Shown: positions 1 through 12,743 of the stretch, piece by piece
Numbering within the stretch: the first letter of the stretch is position 1
How the letters are laid out: every line of letters starts with the position of its first letter
Assembly (NCBI GenBank): GCA_033557465.1
Contig: CM066033.1
Location: forward strand, 585,930,438-585,994,437
Source: Ichthyophis bannanicus
Taxonomy: Eukaryota; Chordata; Amphibia; Gymnophiona; Ichthyophiidae
Direction of reading: 5' to 3'
DNA: 64,000 nucleotides
Made by a program: the position numbers and the translations under genes
Notes under the pieces: generated by a model
The model's input: the letters and a program-made list of their open reading frames with translations, nothing else
What the model was told of the DNA's origin: nothing
The model's database searches: none

Positions 1-1463
1 AATAGCAGGCCAACAATAAGGTCCAAAAAAAGCCTGTGTCCACCTCGCAGAGGTCCATCTCCCAGTGGTAACAACACCCAGGGACAGTTTCACAGAGGTG
101 CTGTGTCCAAACAAATGTGGCAGATGGGGCTCCAGATGAAGTGTGGTAGATGTGCCATGTTTGTTGGCTGTGTCCTGTGTGGAAATGGGTAGAAATAAGG
201 GAAGGGAAGGGCACACCCACACCCACCATCAGGTCAGAAAGGACACAGTGGCATCAGAATATGTGCATCATGAATGCTTAAACACTACAACATGACACGA
301 CCACAACACACAGCATAGTGCACATGGACCACAGCAGGAGATGGCCCTGCAGACCAGGACACAATCCCAACATGGTCATGTAAATGTCCATGTCACACAG
401 GCATCCCAGAGGTCCACAGCATGTTCAGCACTGGTGGTGCACAGAGATACTACAGAAATGCACATTGTTACTAGCAGGCCAAATGCAGAATCTGCACGTG
501 GCTTATGTCCCAGAGGAGGGAAGGTGAAACGTACCTGAAAGGTATAGCATTGGACTGCTGGGGAAAGCCAGAGTCAGGCAAGTGCACAAGGGGCCCCAGT
601 AGAGGCTGCAGACGTCAATGAACTGAGTCCATCACCACGACCTCACGATCAGCTGTTAGTGGAGCATGTCCGAGGAATGCTTTGTTGTGTGGAAACAAAA
701 TGGTGACATACAGTGTCCTGCCAGCAAACATGAGACACATCAGGGAACAATATATGACACATGCACACAATGTACAGAAGGGCATAAGCAGAAGGGCATA
801 GAGAGATGGGTGAACATCACTGGACAGGTGGCCAGACACATCCCTGAGACAGATAAAGGCAGAGGAGAGGAGAAGGTACCATCAGGTAGACACGTCCCAA
901 AGACACAGAGACACACACTGTGAGACAAGGTAAGCATGCCGCAAGCTGCAGTTGGCTGGACTGCTGACAATCAGGGACAAGTGGAGACATGGGTGCACTG
1001 AGGTTGTCTAATGCCACAATGGCAGTGAGGTCTTTACGTGCCCCCAAACATTGCAATGCCCTGTGTCCGGAGACACACACAGCCTGGCAACATGTGCACA
1101 GGTATAGTATGTAGACCCCCAATATGTGCACAGGCAATGGTCACATGTGTGTCAAACGGAGCATATGGTGGATGGAGTGTTAGGCCAAAGACATGTGCAA
1201 CACCAGAGAAGCAGTGGAGAGGGAAACACATATATGTGTCATGTGGTGCTGCCACCACAGCACACCTACCTGTATGTCCACCCACCCCAGTCACCTTCAT
1301 GTTGCTGTGACATACACACAGTCCCTACATGCACCACAGCATTGGGCAGTATTGGCAGCCTATCCCTGGGAGGCAAGAACACAGCAGCCTATCCTGGGGA
1401 TCCCGAAACACAAGAGACATATAGAGACATGTCATGACAGTGCCGTGAAACACACAGACCAGC
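1..1463. other. Non-coding flank of the Harbinger element
   Basis: I see no gene here. The sequence is CA/TG-rich with few CpG and only short chance reading frames. It lies 3' of the transposase gene, so it is probably the non-coding arm of the same Harbinger element, whose terminal inverted repeat may lie outside the window. I could not find a terminal repeat inside it. Confidence 0.4.
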
Positions 1464-1510
1464 TCACACATGGTGACCCATAAGCACATCCCCACACATG
1501 CAGAACTTAC

Positions 1511-3751
1511 AGGAGAAGAACTCCTTGATCAGATGTTGCCTGGCCGCCATCCCCTCACGTGTGTCACCATGGCCATGTGCAGGAGGGCACACAGGATCCT
1601 CCCCGAGATCCTCATTAATATTGACTGGGACATTGTGCCTGAGAGCAATGTTGTGGAGGATGCAACAGGCCAGAATGATCTTTGCCACAGTCAGGGGCCC
1701 GTACTTTAAGGCACCGCTGGTCCTATCCAGACACCTGAAGCGACTCTTTAGAATGCCAAAGGTGCGCTCAATGACTGAGCGGCTAGAGGCATGGGCCTCA
1801 TTGTACCGCATCTCTGCACCTGGCTGAGGGAGACGCACAGGGGTCAGCAACTAGGCACAACACCCATATCCTGCATCACCTGCAAACAGAAACGGCATAA
1901 AGTCACATGTGAGATGATGGACCCATGGAATCACTGATGTAGCAATGTCCAACTGGACAGCAGAGAAGCATGGACACACACATATGATGTCACATCATTG
2001 CACATGATGGCAGTGCACCAGAGTCTGATGCTGGGAGTCCCAGAGCCCAAGGGAAGGCCAATGGGGGCAATGCACACCTATGGTACCATGCCCAAAGACA
2101 CATCGCAAACCTGTGCCCAGACAGCAGCAGTGGCTGCTGTGAGGGCAGCTGTCTGCCAGTGGCACAGCATACTCAGAGGGGCAGAGATGCGCAGTTGTGC
2201 AAGTATGTGACCGTCATGATACAGTGCACACAGAGCATAGGCCAACGGAACACATCCCCGGGGTGGCCAGGTGGGAGTGGCAGTGGAGACAGGATAAAGT
2301 AGACAGACATGCAGCATACATGTGTGATAGCAGGTGCACCTACAGCTCAAGACAAGTGTCATCCCCTACATGGCGAAAGAAAGGAGGACCCATATACACT
2401 GTACACCATGTGGATGGCTCTGTGCCCCCAATCTTCCCCCTCCCCCCCTTGGATGGCACATGCACAAACCTGTGACACATGAGGTGGGAGAGGGACACAC
2501 CCCACAGGCAGACATATGTACAACTGCCCGTACAGTATGGCCTAGGCCAGGTGCAGGAGCCATGGCCAAGCAAGAGGTGTCGCACGCATCTATGGAGGGG
2601 ACACACCATACGCGGCCAGAGTGCCCCTGGACATGGGAGCTTGGTAAGTGAACAGCAGAGGCAGGGAACAGCCCACACCACATGTGTGCCGGGACACCCT
2701 GATGAGCACTAACACACACATGGTAGGCAGAGAGACGTGTGGCAGCGCACAGAGGTATATGACCACATTCCAGGTGACAGAGTGTGATGTAGTGTGAGGC
2801 CCACAATAGGCTGCACCAGGAAATACCACCACAATGTCAGACATGCAGAGGACACAGGTGACAATGGTGCCCCGCCAACCATATATGGTAGGCGCACGTT
2901 AGATATGGTGAATACCCACCCAGCAGGACGTAGTCCTCATATTGTCCAGCCTCAAACTGGCCGAACAGTGCCGAGTGCTGCAGGATATAGGAGTCATGGG
3001 CTGACCCTGGGAACCGTGGAACCACATTCAGAATACGCATACTTGCATCACAAACAACCTGCACATTCAGGGAATGGAAGTGTTTGCGGTTGCGGTACAC
3101 AACCTCCCTGTCGCAGGGCGGGACCAGGGCAACATGTGTGCAATCTATAGCTCCCATCACGTGTGGTATCCCTGCAATCCGCTGGAATGCCTGTCCCAGG
3201 GCCACTCAATGTTGCCTACCATTGGGAATGGCAATGTAATTCCCAACCTGGCTGACCATGGCCCGCAGTACCTGGTGGAGACAGCGAGAGAACGTTGGCC
3301 TACTCATCCCACCCACTGTGGCCACTAAGGATTGGAAACAGCCAGAGGCAAAGAAATGTAGGGCAGCCAGGAGCTTGGCCAATCCCGGTATAGCACGTGA
3401 CCGAGCAGTCTGGGGCTCGAGGTCAGGTCTGAGATCCTCGTAGAGCTCCCTAATAGCCCCTGTGTCCAGCTGGTAGAGGGAGATTACCTGGTCCTCTCTC
3501 ATGTCCTGGAGCATGGGCCTGGGCCTGTAGAGGCGTGGCAGGCGGGGCCGTGCCTCAGCATGCCTACGGCGCTGTTGTTCTCCCACACCCACCTGTGGAC
3601 CCCCTACAGCTGCAGGCCTGAGTTGCAGCGGGATAGCACCCATGCCCAGTGCCGCAGCCCCAGGTACATCATCTCCCTCCTCCGGAAAGCGCAGCCCAGC
3701 CAGCTCGAGCAATGCAACCACCGCACCACCTGCATTCACAGTCTGAGCCAT
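1511..3751 (-). pseudogene. HARBI1-like PIF/Harbinger DDE transposase, inactivated
   Basis: This encoded a Harbinger (DDE_Tnp_4) transposase, the nuclease that cuts and pastes the element. Exon 1 runs 3751 to 2920 from ATG (MAQTVNAGG) and carries an N-terminal helical region (around LRPDLEP and SRPTFSRCL), then the first catalytic Asp in GAIDCTHV and the second in PGSAHDS. A GT donor follows at 2919. The intron ends in a TTTGCAG acceptor at 1880, and exon 2 (1879-1511) restores the phase, giving a G-D-A-G-Y motif and the catalytic Glu in ERTFGILKSRFRCL. A further GTAAGT donor at 1510 suggests a short last exon. Two in-frame stops kill it: TGA at 3208-3206 (a CGA Arg is a plausible ancestor) and TAG at 1853-1851, where a Trp codon would fit. 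About 400 residues in total, normal for the family. It is divergent from the accessory gene upstream. Confidence 0.88.
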
Positions 3752-4540
3752 GATAGACACAGGATGGAGGACAGGTGGATGAGATATAGGGTGCGGGGCG
3801 GGGACGGAAATCACAGTAACAATACACACCTGGTGAGCCAGGAAGGTCCATCAGAAACCAGACGAGCCAACACCCTGTACACATCGACGCAGCGTGCGTG
3901 GGAGCGTGCATTCCCACAATGCATCCGACGAAAGGCAGCAACATGTGTCCCTGTGACGCAGCAGGGTTTGAAGATACTGCTTCACAGGAATACACGTAGC
4001 GCACAACGTACGTCTGACATAATGTGTGCGACACAAATTGCATGCTTCCCCAATGCATGTGGTAATGCGCTGACAAACAAAATCACATTGCGATCCTGTA
4101 GAGTATTCGAGTAAGCAGGAGAAACCACGATGGCGGTAGGAGGGCGCGTGTATGGTGCGGTACACAAAAATAGTGCTAATACGGAGGAATACTAGAACGC
4201 TGCCATCTGTCCACAGTAACGCATGTAGGCTACATCATCATGGCACGTACCTGCATGCGCAAGAGGAACGCGCGTCGCATGGCGCATACACAACACGCAT
4301 AGAGCCACACCCAAGGTATACCTATAAGTATAGTGAGCACAAAATGGCACACACCTCAGCACACATAACCAAACAGGTATGGAGTGCAGGAACAAGGGAA
4401 CACAGGAGGCTGGAGTGGAGCAACCACCACACATACCAGTGCCAAACCCTGATGGCGACGGAGATGATGAGAGGCCAGGGCCATCTGGGGCACAGCAACC
4501 CCCCTAGTGAGGAGGCCATCGGTGCATAAGGGCAGAGGCG
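3752..4540. promoter_or_regulatory. Divergent intergenic region of the Harbinger element
   Basis: This roughly 0.8-kb gap separates the two divergent transposon genes and probably holds both promoters (inference from layout). It is richer in CpG than its surroundings, notably around 3890-4030 and 4130-4290. A TATA-like stretch (CTATAAGTATAG) lies near 4320-4332 on the plus strand. No transcription start can be fixed from sequence alone. Confidence 0.35.
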
Positions 4541-6256
4541 GCGCAGGACCCCAGTGCCAGAAGAGGTCAGGAGGAGGGCGGTGCATTTCAGCCAGGAGGA
4601 GAACGATCTCCTCCTGGCCAGCGTCCTCGAACAATATCACCTGCTGTTTGGACGCCTCAGCTCAACCACAACAATTGCCACACACACTAGGGCATGAGCT
4701 GAGGTGCAGGCAGCAGTGGCAACTGCAGCTGGACCCCATCGGGACGTGGAGAGTTTACGGAAGCGCTATTGCGATATGAAGCACAACATCCGCAATGAGC
4801 TCGCCAGGGAGTGCCGTGGGGTACAGGGCACTGGAGGGGGCCCAGCACAGGTGGCCACCTTAACTGATCTAGAGCGGTGCCTGGCGGACTGACTGGGGCC
4901 AATGTATATCCATGGCCTGCCCCCTGCATTGGACACAGCGCACCCACGTGCCGGTATGTGTGAGTGAGCTGCACCAGTGGGAGACACCACACGCACATGT
5001 GTTGGGGCAGACCAAGGGTGGGGTGGGGGCGGCATGATGCGGCTGATCGGGAACCGGGGGCCAACACAGGCATAGAGGCAGCTGCTGGTTCATGATCCAT
5101 GGGGGGTGATGTGTCTATGGTGGGCAGGGGGCGGCACAGCGCAGTGGATGGGTGCGGAGGCAAGGGGGACAGGCCCACAGTAGCAGCAGAGGCTGTCAAT
5201 GTGTTGCAGGGGATATGGTGCAGGGCTGGTGGGGGCAGCAGGGCCACACGGGTAGTGATGTGGGCAACGGGGAGGCACACTGCACCTGTGCCTACCATGG
5301 TCAGTGGTTGTAGGGATGAAGGCAGTGATGGGGTTGCATGGGGAGTGTGGCAGCATGCAAGGGGGGAGGGGGCCCTGGTAGTGCAAGGCACAGGGCCCAC
5401 CCGCATGCATAGAGCACTAACATTGAGGGGGGCACAGGGGCCCTGGCCCAGACCCATGCGGCTCACCCACACACATGTGCCTGTAGGGGGTGGGACAGGG
5501 GTAGACAGGCAGTCATGCCTCATCTGATCTATGTAACATTGTGCCCTACAGGTGACATTTGCTCCATTGACACGCCAGAGGAGGTGCCAGAGGATACCGA
5601 CCCTGGCCCGTGCATCCAGATGGACCCTGTGCCAGAGGTGGCCCAGGTAGGAGCGGGGGGTCCATCCCCACCCCCAGGGGAGGACAGCAGGCAGGGCACA
5701 CAGCCTGCATGGGACAGCACACTACCCACCAATGCAGCCACGGGGGAGGTGGCTGTGGATGAAGAACAGCAGACCAGGCAAGATGCTCTGGCTGCCGTGT
5801 CAGAGGTGATTGGGGAGATGCAGGTGCACTCAGCAGCGGCACAGAGGGATGCAGAGGGTGAGTGTCCAACTGTGTTAGGATGGCGATGCCTCTGTACAGG
5901 TGGTGGATGGTTCCCTGTCTCACAGTGCACAACCTGCTTTCCCCACAGGTATACGGCATGTACTGCGGGCGGTGGTTAGGGAACAGCGCCGCCAATGCCG
6001 TGTGGCATGCTGCCTGCAGTGCACCAAGTCGGGGGTCCTGGCGGGGGTGCAGGACCTGGCCTCATCAGCCCAGTGCATGGCTGTGAGCCTGGAGCTGCTG
6101 GCGGCAGGCAGGGGGCCACCAACTGGACAGCAGTGGCCACCGCCACCACCACCACCATCACCACCAGCGGCAGCAGCAGCAGCGGCAGCAGGCGTGCCAC
6201 CAGCAACATGGGGTGGGAGGGGCCACGCAAGGCGTGGCAGGGGGAGGGGGAAATAA
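4530..6256 (+). pseudogene. Harbinger Myb/SANT-like accessory protein, inactivated
   Basis: Harbinger elements carry a second gene whose Myb/SANT-like protein binds the element ends and partners the transposase. The first coding block (about 4540-4892) reads RRRTPVPEEV, then FSQEENDLLLASVLEQYH, then VESLRKRYCDMKHNIRNE, a typical Myb/SANT three-helix pattern. An in-frame TGA at 4695-4697 falls where a Trp is expected, and an in-frame TAA lies just upstream at 4527-4529. Exon 2 starts after a CCCTACAG acceptor (5552) and ends at a GTGAGT donor (5858). It is acidic and proline-rich. Exon 3 (5949-6256), after a CCCCACAG acceptor, continues in phase (GIRHVLRAVVREQ) and ends in low-complexity Pro, Ala and Arg/Gly runs. 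AATAAA at 6252-6257 overlaps the TAA stop. The splice from exon 1 to exon 2 is uncertain. Confidence 0.75.
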
Positions 6257-6257
6257 A

Positions 6258-8040
6258 TTGCTGCACAAGTGGCTGTAGCTGATGCCATGTGTCCTGTGTT
6301 GCTTTTGTGGGGCCACTATACTCATAGCCCCCCCATGTCCACCCCATGTCATGACCCCGTGCCACTAATGCAACTGGCCTGTGTTCCCCCCTTCCCCAGC
6401 TGTGTCCACCATGGGTAGACATCAGACCGTGTACCTTGTCAAGTTGGCACCCCTCGCACCTGGCTAAGGGTGGCGTGGGTCACCATAGGGCTGCTCCACA
6501 GTCTGTGTATCACCAGCCTCTCTCACCTATCGGTAGTCATTGCTTGGCGGTATGTGTGCATCTCACAGGGGACATGTAGTCAGGCTGCCAAGGGGTGAGG
6601 CACATGACAGATATGTATGTTACACTATGGTGTGGTATCACCACCTACAGGATAGGTGTCCAGGTTTCAGGGACACGGAGCATTCCCCAGAAACACACAA
6701 AACCCAGCAATGTGTGCTTCTGGGGTCACCATAGTGCGGGATACACCGGTCCGTAGCAGGGGGGAAAGTTTGTTCCCCTCTAGCCCTGCTGCCTGTGGCT
6801 GGTGACCACAGGTACCATCATTGTGCACGATTGCATAGCCCCACACCAGCAACAGGTACCTGTAGCCTACGAATATGATGCGGGATAGGTTAAAGCTCTG
6901 TTAGAGAGGCCACGTTCATACCCCAGTGTGCCCCTGCAGCAGGGGCTTAGCAGCCTCATTTCCGTTTCTAGCTGTGAGTCCGTAGCAACGATGACTGTCC
7001 CCCCAAGTCAGGGGGTGATCAGGGCCACCCAGCCTGGGCACTGTGGGTACCCCTCCCTGGTGCACCCCCTCACAGGACAGGCATGTCTCATCCGTGTTCT
7101 GCAGGCTCTGGAGCTTCGCACAGAGCACAGTCCATGATAGTGCCCCCCACTATTAGGCGTTCCGCACCCTCCCCAAGCTGTATAGGCCCCGGTTCTATGT
7201 CCGTTGCACTGTCCCCACTACCAGCGTCCCAGGTGAGCGTGGTATCCCTCCTGTGTGTGGCTGCCAACCCTCCTGTGGACATGCTACGTCCCACTTAGCG
7301 GTCCCCGCTCCTGGGGGGCTCTGTGGCCTTGCCCTGCTCTGCAGTGGTCCGACCACCCAGCCTGTGGCTTTGCTACGGCCTGTGGCAGTCTGACGCTCTG
7401 CTCCCCCTTCCCCTCTGCTGCTGCCGCTGCCCTCGGCCTGATTCCTGCCCTGGCTCTCCCTATCATATTCTGGCCCCGGCTGCTGTTTCCAGGGCTCTGG
7501 CTCCGGCCGCCCCCCCCCCCTCCAGGTGCTGACAATTGGCCTGCCCTCCCGCACCTGCATACGTGCAGCATGCCCTGCCTATGGGACTCCGTGCTCTGTG
7601 CACCTCCCCCGTCCGTCCAACACGGGGACCCTGCGGTGTTGGCCCGGTCGAGGCCCTTGCCTTCCCGGGGGTGTATGTGTCATCCCCACCCTGCTGCATG
7701 TACGAGGGGACCCTGTACAAGGGAGACCCCCCTGTCACCTGGCCCCCCCATACCACTGATGGGCCCCCTTGCCAAAACGTTTGCTGACCCGTGCATGCTG
7801 TCTGGCCTGTCCCCACGCCCAACCCTGCTAGCACACTGGTAGCGCCCTGCTGGGACTAGGTACACCCCCATCCCTGGGTTATTGCACTGTGTGCCATGGG
7901 GGTGCCCCCACCCGTAGGCCAATCCCCTGGGACGCTCTGACACCCCTGATGTACATGGGCAAGGATAGGTGCACTGTGTGTTCCGCATGGGTATCCACAT
8001 GGCACGCTGCCACCACACTGAGCCGAAACAAACTGTTAAC
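6258..8040. other. No recognisable gene; GC-rich in 7.2-7.9 kb
   Basis: From 6258 to about 7150 the sequence resembles the non-coding flank at the window start and is probably the other arm of the Harbinger element. From about 7190 to 7900 it becomes C-rich on the plus strand. Long proline/leucine-rich plus frames and Gly/Arg-rich minus frames there follow from composition. A LINE ORF1 remnant on the minus strand is possible, but I see no zinc-knuckle or RRM motif to support it. Confidence 0.35.
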
Positions 8041-8049
8041 TGCACATGT

Positions 8050-8545
8050 CACAGCCTTTGGTTCACCAGGTGGCCCGATCCCCTCCCCCATTGAATCCCC
8101 ACTACCAACCGCCCACTATGGGCCCCCGGCGACCCCTTGGTGCGCCCCCCCCTCCACAGGTTTCCACCCCTTCCCGCCACCCACACCACCCTGTACACCC
8201 GTGGCCACCCCATCCTCCCACACCTCCATGCCCCCCATTAAGCCCCCCCCGGTACCATGGTAAGCCCCGTAGGGTATACCCACCAACCCACCTGTCAACA
8301 GTCACACCATCCACGCTCCACTCCACTGCATCCATGCCCCCGGCACCCTGTGGCACCCCCAATAACTCCCTCCACCCACTCTCCCCCCCTCCTCCTGATG
8401 GGCCAAACCCCTCACCCCCACCCCTCCAGTTCCAAGATGGGTACCACTCCAAACCCCCATTTCCCCCCCTCATTGCGTATCCCCATACCTCGCCAAACAT
8501 AGCTGGCCACCCCCTCCCACCAGTTTGCATACCCCCCCAGGTCTC
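8050..8545 (-). other. G-rich 3' tail of a Tx1/L1-like LINE
   Basis: The minus strand is a G-rich tract with many runs of three or more G, lying directly downstream of the LINE ORF2 remnant. L1-superfamily elements often have a G-rich polypurine segment in the 3' untranslated region, so I assign it to that LINE by position and composition. It could form G-quadruplexes in RNA (inference). Confidence 0.4.
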
Positions 8546-8546
8546 C

Positions 8547-11168
8547 TCATGTTGCACCATCTTGGTTCGACCACGTGCACCCACAGTACTGATTACCCAC
8601 AGAAACACCAACCTTTCCAATAGTTTCCCTCATGCTCTGTATGTCCGCACTCGTCCATTTTCCTAACATGGCCGGTATAGCCGCTGACACACAATAGGTA
8701 TGGGACAGAGCAACTCCCCATGTCCCATTCCCCTCCCCCTTCAGCAATTCCACATGGGCTGGGCCCACCTCCATCCATATCCTCTTGGTTCCTTTATACA
8801 ACCGTCTAGCTCCCTCTACAATTGTTGCACCTTATGGCATCCCCACACTATCTGCAAAAGTTCACCCCGCTCCCCATACCCCCTCCAACAGGTATCCGCT
8901 TGCTCCAGATAGATACAGTGCAGCCTAGCTGGGGTCCAGATCATCCTAAGCCGGTATTTAGGGGGGCTCTCTACCCGAGCCATTCCCCATGCAAGCCTCC
9001 GTTCCCCTACAGAGATGGGCTGCCACCACTCCACCTCCCAGGTACCCACCAATTCCCCCTCCCACTGTCCCTGCCATCGGGCCTTACCCTCTGCCCTTAC
9101 ATTCAGTAAGCGCTACGGTTTGGCCACCAGACCCCTCATTGAATCTTGCTGGTCCATCAGTTCCACATACCCCGTTAGCCAGCCCTGTAGATCCCTCTGT
9201 ACCCCCTTCCTTTGCAGATAGTACCAGAGCTGCATATACACATATAGGTCGGTATCCCTCATCCCAAACTCTTTTTGGAGCTCTGCATAAGGCCGTGACC
9301 CCACTATTGCATCCACCACCTGCCCCACCCTCTCCAACCCCTTCTCGGCCAAACGTTGTGAACTCCCCCCCACACACACACACCTCCCCGGGGCACGGGC
9401 AGCCATGTTCTGTACGGATGTGGCCCGGGGCAGGCTCTTCCTTTGCAGTACTTAACCCTTCCATTTCCCCCATATCTGCAAAGTTAACCTCCGGTACGGG
9501 TTCACGGTCCCCTACCCGACCCTTCCCCTCCCCACCCCATACCATTGCCTCCAAACACACTCCCTCTGCCTACTCCATTGCGAGGTTCCCCCCTCTCTCT
9601 CCACACAAACAATGCCCTAGGCTGTGCAGCGTCGTAGTAGTTGTCCAAATTGGGAACTCCCAGCCCCCCTTCCTCCTGCAGGCGAAACATGGCAAGCCTA
9701 TCTACCCTCACCCTCTTGCCCTCCCAAATACACCTTATTATCGGATTGTGCATCCCCTTAAGGCACTTCCTTGGCATGTTAGACGGTAGGGCCATAACGA
9801 CAAACAAACTCCATGGTAGCACAGTCATCCTTATTGTATCTATTCTCCCCATCCACGTCAGGTGGAGCCCCCTCCATCTTTCTACGTCCTTCGCTATCGC
9901 CACCATCAGGGGTTTATAATTCCACTCCTGTACACAGTCTAGAGCTGCTCCTAACTGTATCACCACATACCGAAAACCTCCATGCACCCATTTAGATGGG
10001 AATGTGCCCCTCAACCTCTCCTCCAACCCCCTATCCATATTAGAACTCAATATTTCCATCCTATCTACGTTCAACTGATGGCCCGACACTTCACCATACT
10101 GCCCTACTGTCTTTAGCAGATTTGGCAGGCTAACCAAAGGGTGCCCCAAAGTATGAATAACATCATCCGCAAAAAGTGCAACCTTACTGAGCTGTCCCTG
10201 CACCTCAATTCCACCAATATCTACCTGACCTCTGATGTATGCTGCCAATGGTCCAATAACCAAGGGATACAATAGTGGCGACAAAGGGCACCCCTGCCTT
10301 GTTCCTCTGCCCAGCCCAATGCTCTCAGGGTATCCCCAGTTCACCCGTACCCGCGCCCGTGGACAGGCATACAGCGCTCTCACCCTCCTTAGGAATGACT
10401 CTCCCACCCCTACCTTGTCTAACACCTGCAACATAAATCCCCACTCTGCCCTGTCATAATACCTTTCATTGTCAACCGACAGATATACTGCCTCCCTCCC
10501 TGTTGTTTGCAAAGACCAGATAACATCTAACAGCTTCCAAATGTTATCGCCCCCATGCCTCCCTGTAATGAGCCCATCTGATTCTTATGCACAGGTTTCT
10601 ACAGCACTTTCTGCAACCTACCCGCCATAATCTTAGCCAACACCTTAGCATCCACATTAATAAGCCAGATGGGTCGGAACGCTCCACAGACAGTATGATC
10701 CATCCCCTCCATAGGAATAATCATCACACCCGCCTCCTCCATGGACCGGGGTGGTTCCGCACCCTGCAACACCCCATTGCGGACCTCCATTGACAAGACC
10801 CCTATCTCACCCTGCATGACCTTATAGGATTTTGCCATGTAGCCATCCAGGCCCGGAGCCTTCCCGCCTCTAAAGGTCATCACCGCTTCCTCTACCTCCT
10901 CATAGGTCACCGGCTTCCCCAATTCTTCCGCTGCACCCTCCGTGAGCTTACTCAGACTACACCTAGCCACAAACCCCTCCCCCGTCTTCCCTTCCCCTCG
11001 CACCTCACCACAGTGGAGTTTAGTATGATACGCTACATAGGCCTTCCTAATGTCCTCTGCCATAAACACCATTGTCCCCTCGGGGCTACGCACCCCTCCT
11101 ATTGTGGATCGCTGCCGTTGCACGTTCAGCCTGCAGGCCATTCTCCCCCTGCTTGGTTCCCCCTTCAT
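8547..11168 (-). pseudogene. Tx1/L1-type LINE ORF2 reverse transcriptase, degraded
   Basis: A 5'-truncated remnant of a non-LTR retrotransposon ORF2 read on the minus strand. The fragment from 11168 to 10599 has the N-terminal RT region (GKAPGLDGY, then FRPIWLINVDAKVLAKI). A frameshift and stop near 10600-10512 lead into the RT core (10512-9502) with RGTRQGCPLSPLLYPL and the catalytic FADDV, followed by the thumb and connection region ending in EEGGLGVPNL. Pieces at 9406-9113 and 9052-8547 have the C-terminal pattern of Tx1/L1 proteins, including CWRGYGERGELLQIVWGC, a remnant of a Cys-rich finger. No endonuclease domain is visible. Tx1 rather than canonical L1 is inferred from motif style. 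Confidence 0.8.
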
Positions 11169-11476
11169 TCCACCCCTGCTGCAATTTAGTCAGGGAAAAT
11201 GCTGTCTCCGCCACCCTTAACTGGTCCAATTCCACTCTCACCTTTTATAGTGCACACAGACACACATGTCACTCGCACAACACTGACACATAGCAATGAG
11301 GGACATCTGGCCATCGTAGGTATGTGGAACATCTTAACAACTTTATTTACAGATATTAACTATATACATAGTTGTAGAGCCCTGTCTGGTAGGGGCCCTG
11401 CCTCCCTGTCCCTGTTGGGCGTGACAGGCCGTGGCACGGGCCGGCACAGGGTGGGTGTGTCATGCGTACCCTCGCA

Positions 11477-12436
11477 TTACACACCCTGGGGACCCCCATC
11501 ACGTGGTGGCTGGCCGGGTGCGCCCCCTGCACAGTGCTCCTCCAGCCTGCGCAGCCGGTCAGCCACCACGGTCAGGGTTGCCAGGACCTGCCCCATGATG
11601 ACAGCGTGCTGCCTCTGGGCGTGCGCCTGGGCACGCTCAGCCACAGCCAGGCAGAGCCCGCACATGCAGCCGCACAGACACACATCTCCCCGTGTCTGTG
11701 TGGCTGCATGCACGGTGCGCCTGTCAGCGGCTATGTGTGGCAGACACACGTCCAGGAGGTGTGCTGCACTGGCATCATGGGGCAGGTCGCTGGTGCCCCC
11801 GTTGCCCTGTGGCAGCCCATGCCACTGGGCGCTGGTCACAGCCCCCACCCCCACCCCATCCCCTGCAACTCCCTCCCCCTCCTCAGCCCGCTACCCCCTC
11901 TACTGTCCTATCCCCCGCCTGCCCCACCCCCGCCTCACCCACATGATCCCCCTATGACGCATGGAGCCCCACCACAAAACCCCCCTCTGCCTCTCTCCCT
12001 CCTTCCCCCACCCCTCCGCCCCCTCCCCCTCCCACGCCTCATCCACACCTGCCCCTCCCTCTTCCTCCCCATCCCCCTCCTCCCCCTCGCTGTTTCCAGA
12101 GGCGCTCCCCTCCTGGCCACCCCTGCCGTTGTCATCTTCCATAGGCTCAGGGCTGTTGGCCTCCTCCGGCCCCACTGCGTCGGCCACCACCTCCGGCCCT
12201 GCCACCGCCACATCAGCACGTGCATCCGCTGTGGGAGAGGGGAACACGAATCATCTCCATGGTCACACATCAGCCGCAACAGTCAAATGCATCCTGTGAA
12301 TCTGCCAGCTATTGCCCCACAGGGCCATGTCACGTCACTCACCGTCCCGTTGCGCCATCCGGTCGCACTGTACCCATGCAATGAAGCGCGGGTACCTTGC
12401 TCTTAGTTCACGGGCCTTTTTCCGCAGGTCCTCCAC
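11477..12436 (-). CDS. Exons of a probable transposon accessory gene
   Basis: I do not recognise the protein. The minus strand has an exon at 12436-12343 (CAACAG acceptor, GTGAGT donor) reading VEDLRKKARELRARYPRF, and a CCCACAG acceptor at 12229. The next exon (from 12228) joins in phase to ADARADVAVAGPEVV and becomes strongly acidic (runs of Glu, Gly, Asp). A downstream open stretch (11854-11477) ends in VVADRLRRLEEHC and a short Pro/Gly tail, with a TAA stop and an AATAAA (11347-11342) about 130 bp further. A basic/helical block, acidic linker and C-terminal leucine-rich helix resemble Harbinger accessory proteins, so a second copy of that gene class is the best guess. The splice between the last two exons is unresolved. 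Confidence 0.4.
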
Positions 12437-12743
12437 CTGTTGGGTAGACAACATGCATGGCCATTAGCACACACACCCCCTTTACAGGCCTCGGATGCAC
12501 CACATATATATCTCTGTGTGCAACAGGTGCCTGCCCCTATTGTGTGGGATGCTCATGCCCCATGCTTTTTCCAGGGCCACTCCCATGTTTGCACTGCGCA
12601 CGTGCATGTCTGGCGTGGACCCTATCAGCCCTGTGTGCGGGCCCCTCCAATCCAGACACAGCGCACATGTGTGAGCCATCTCCACACATCTGCCAGTGCC
12701 CATCAGCTACTGCCGGAATGGGAGGTGGTCCTCTGCAGTGCTT

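Noticed and set aside
7255..8666. Long Pro/Leu-rich plus-strand frames
   Set aside because: They follow from C-rich composition; overlapping frames are open at once and the recognisable coding (LINE) lies on the other strand downstream.
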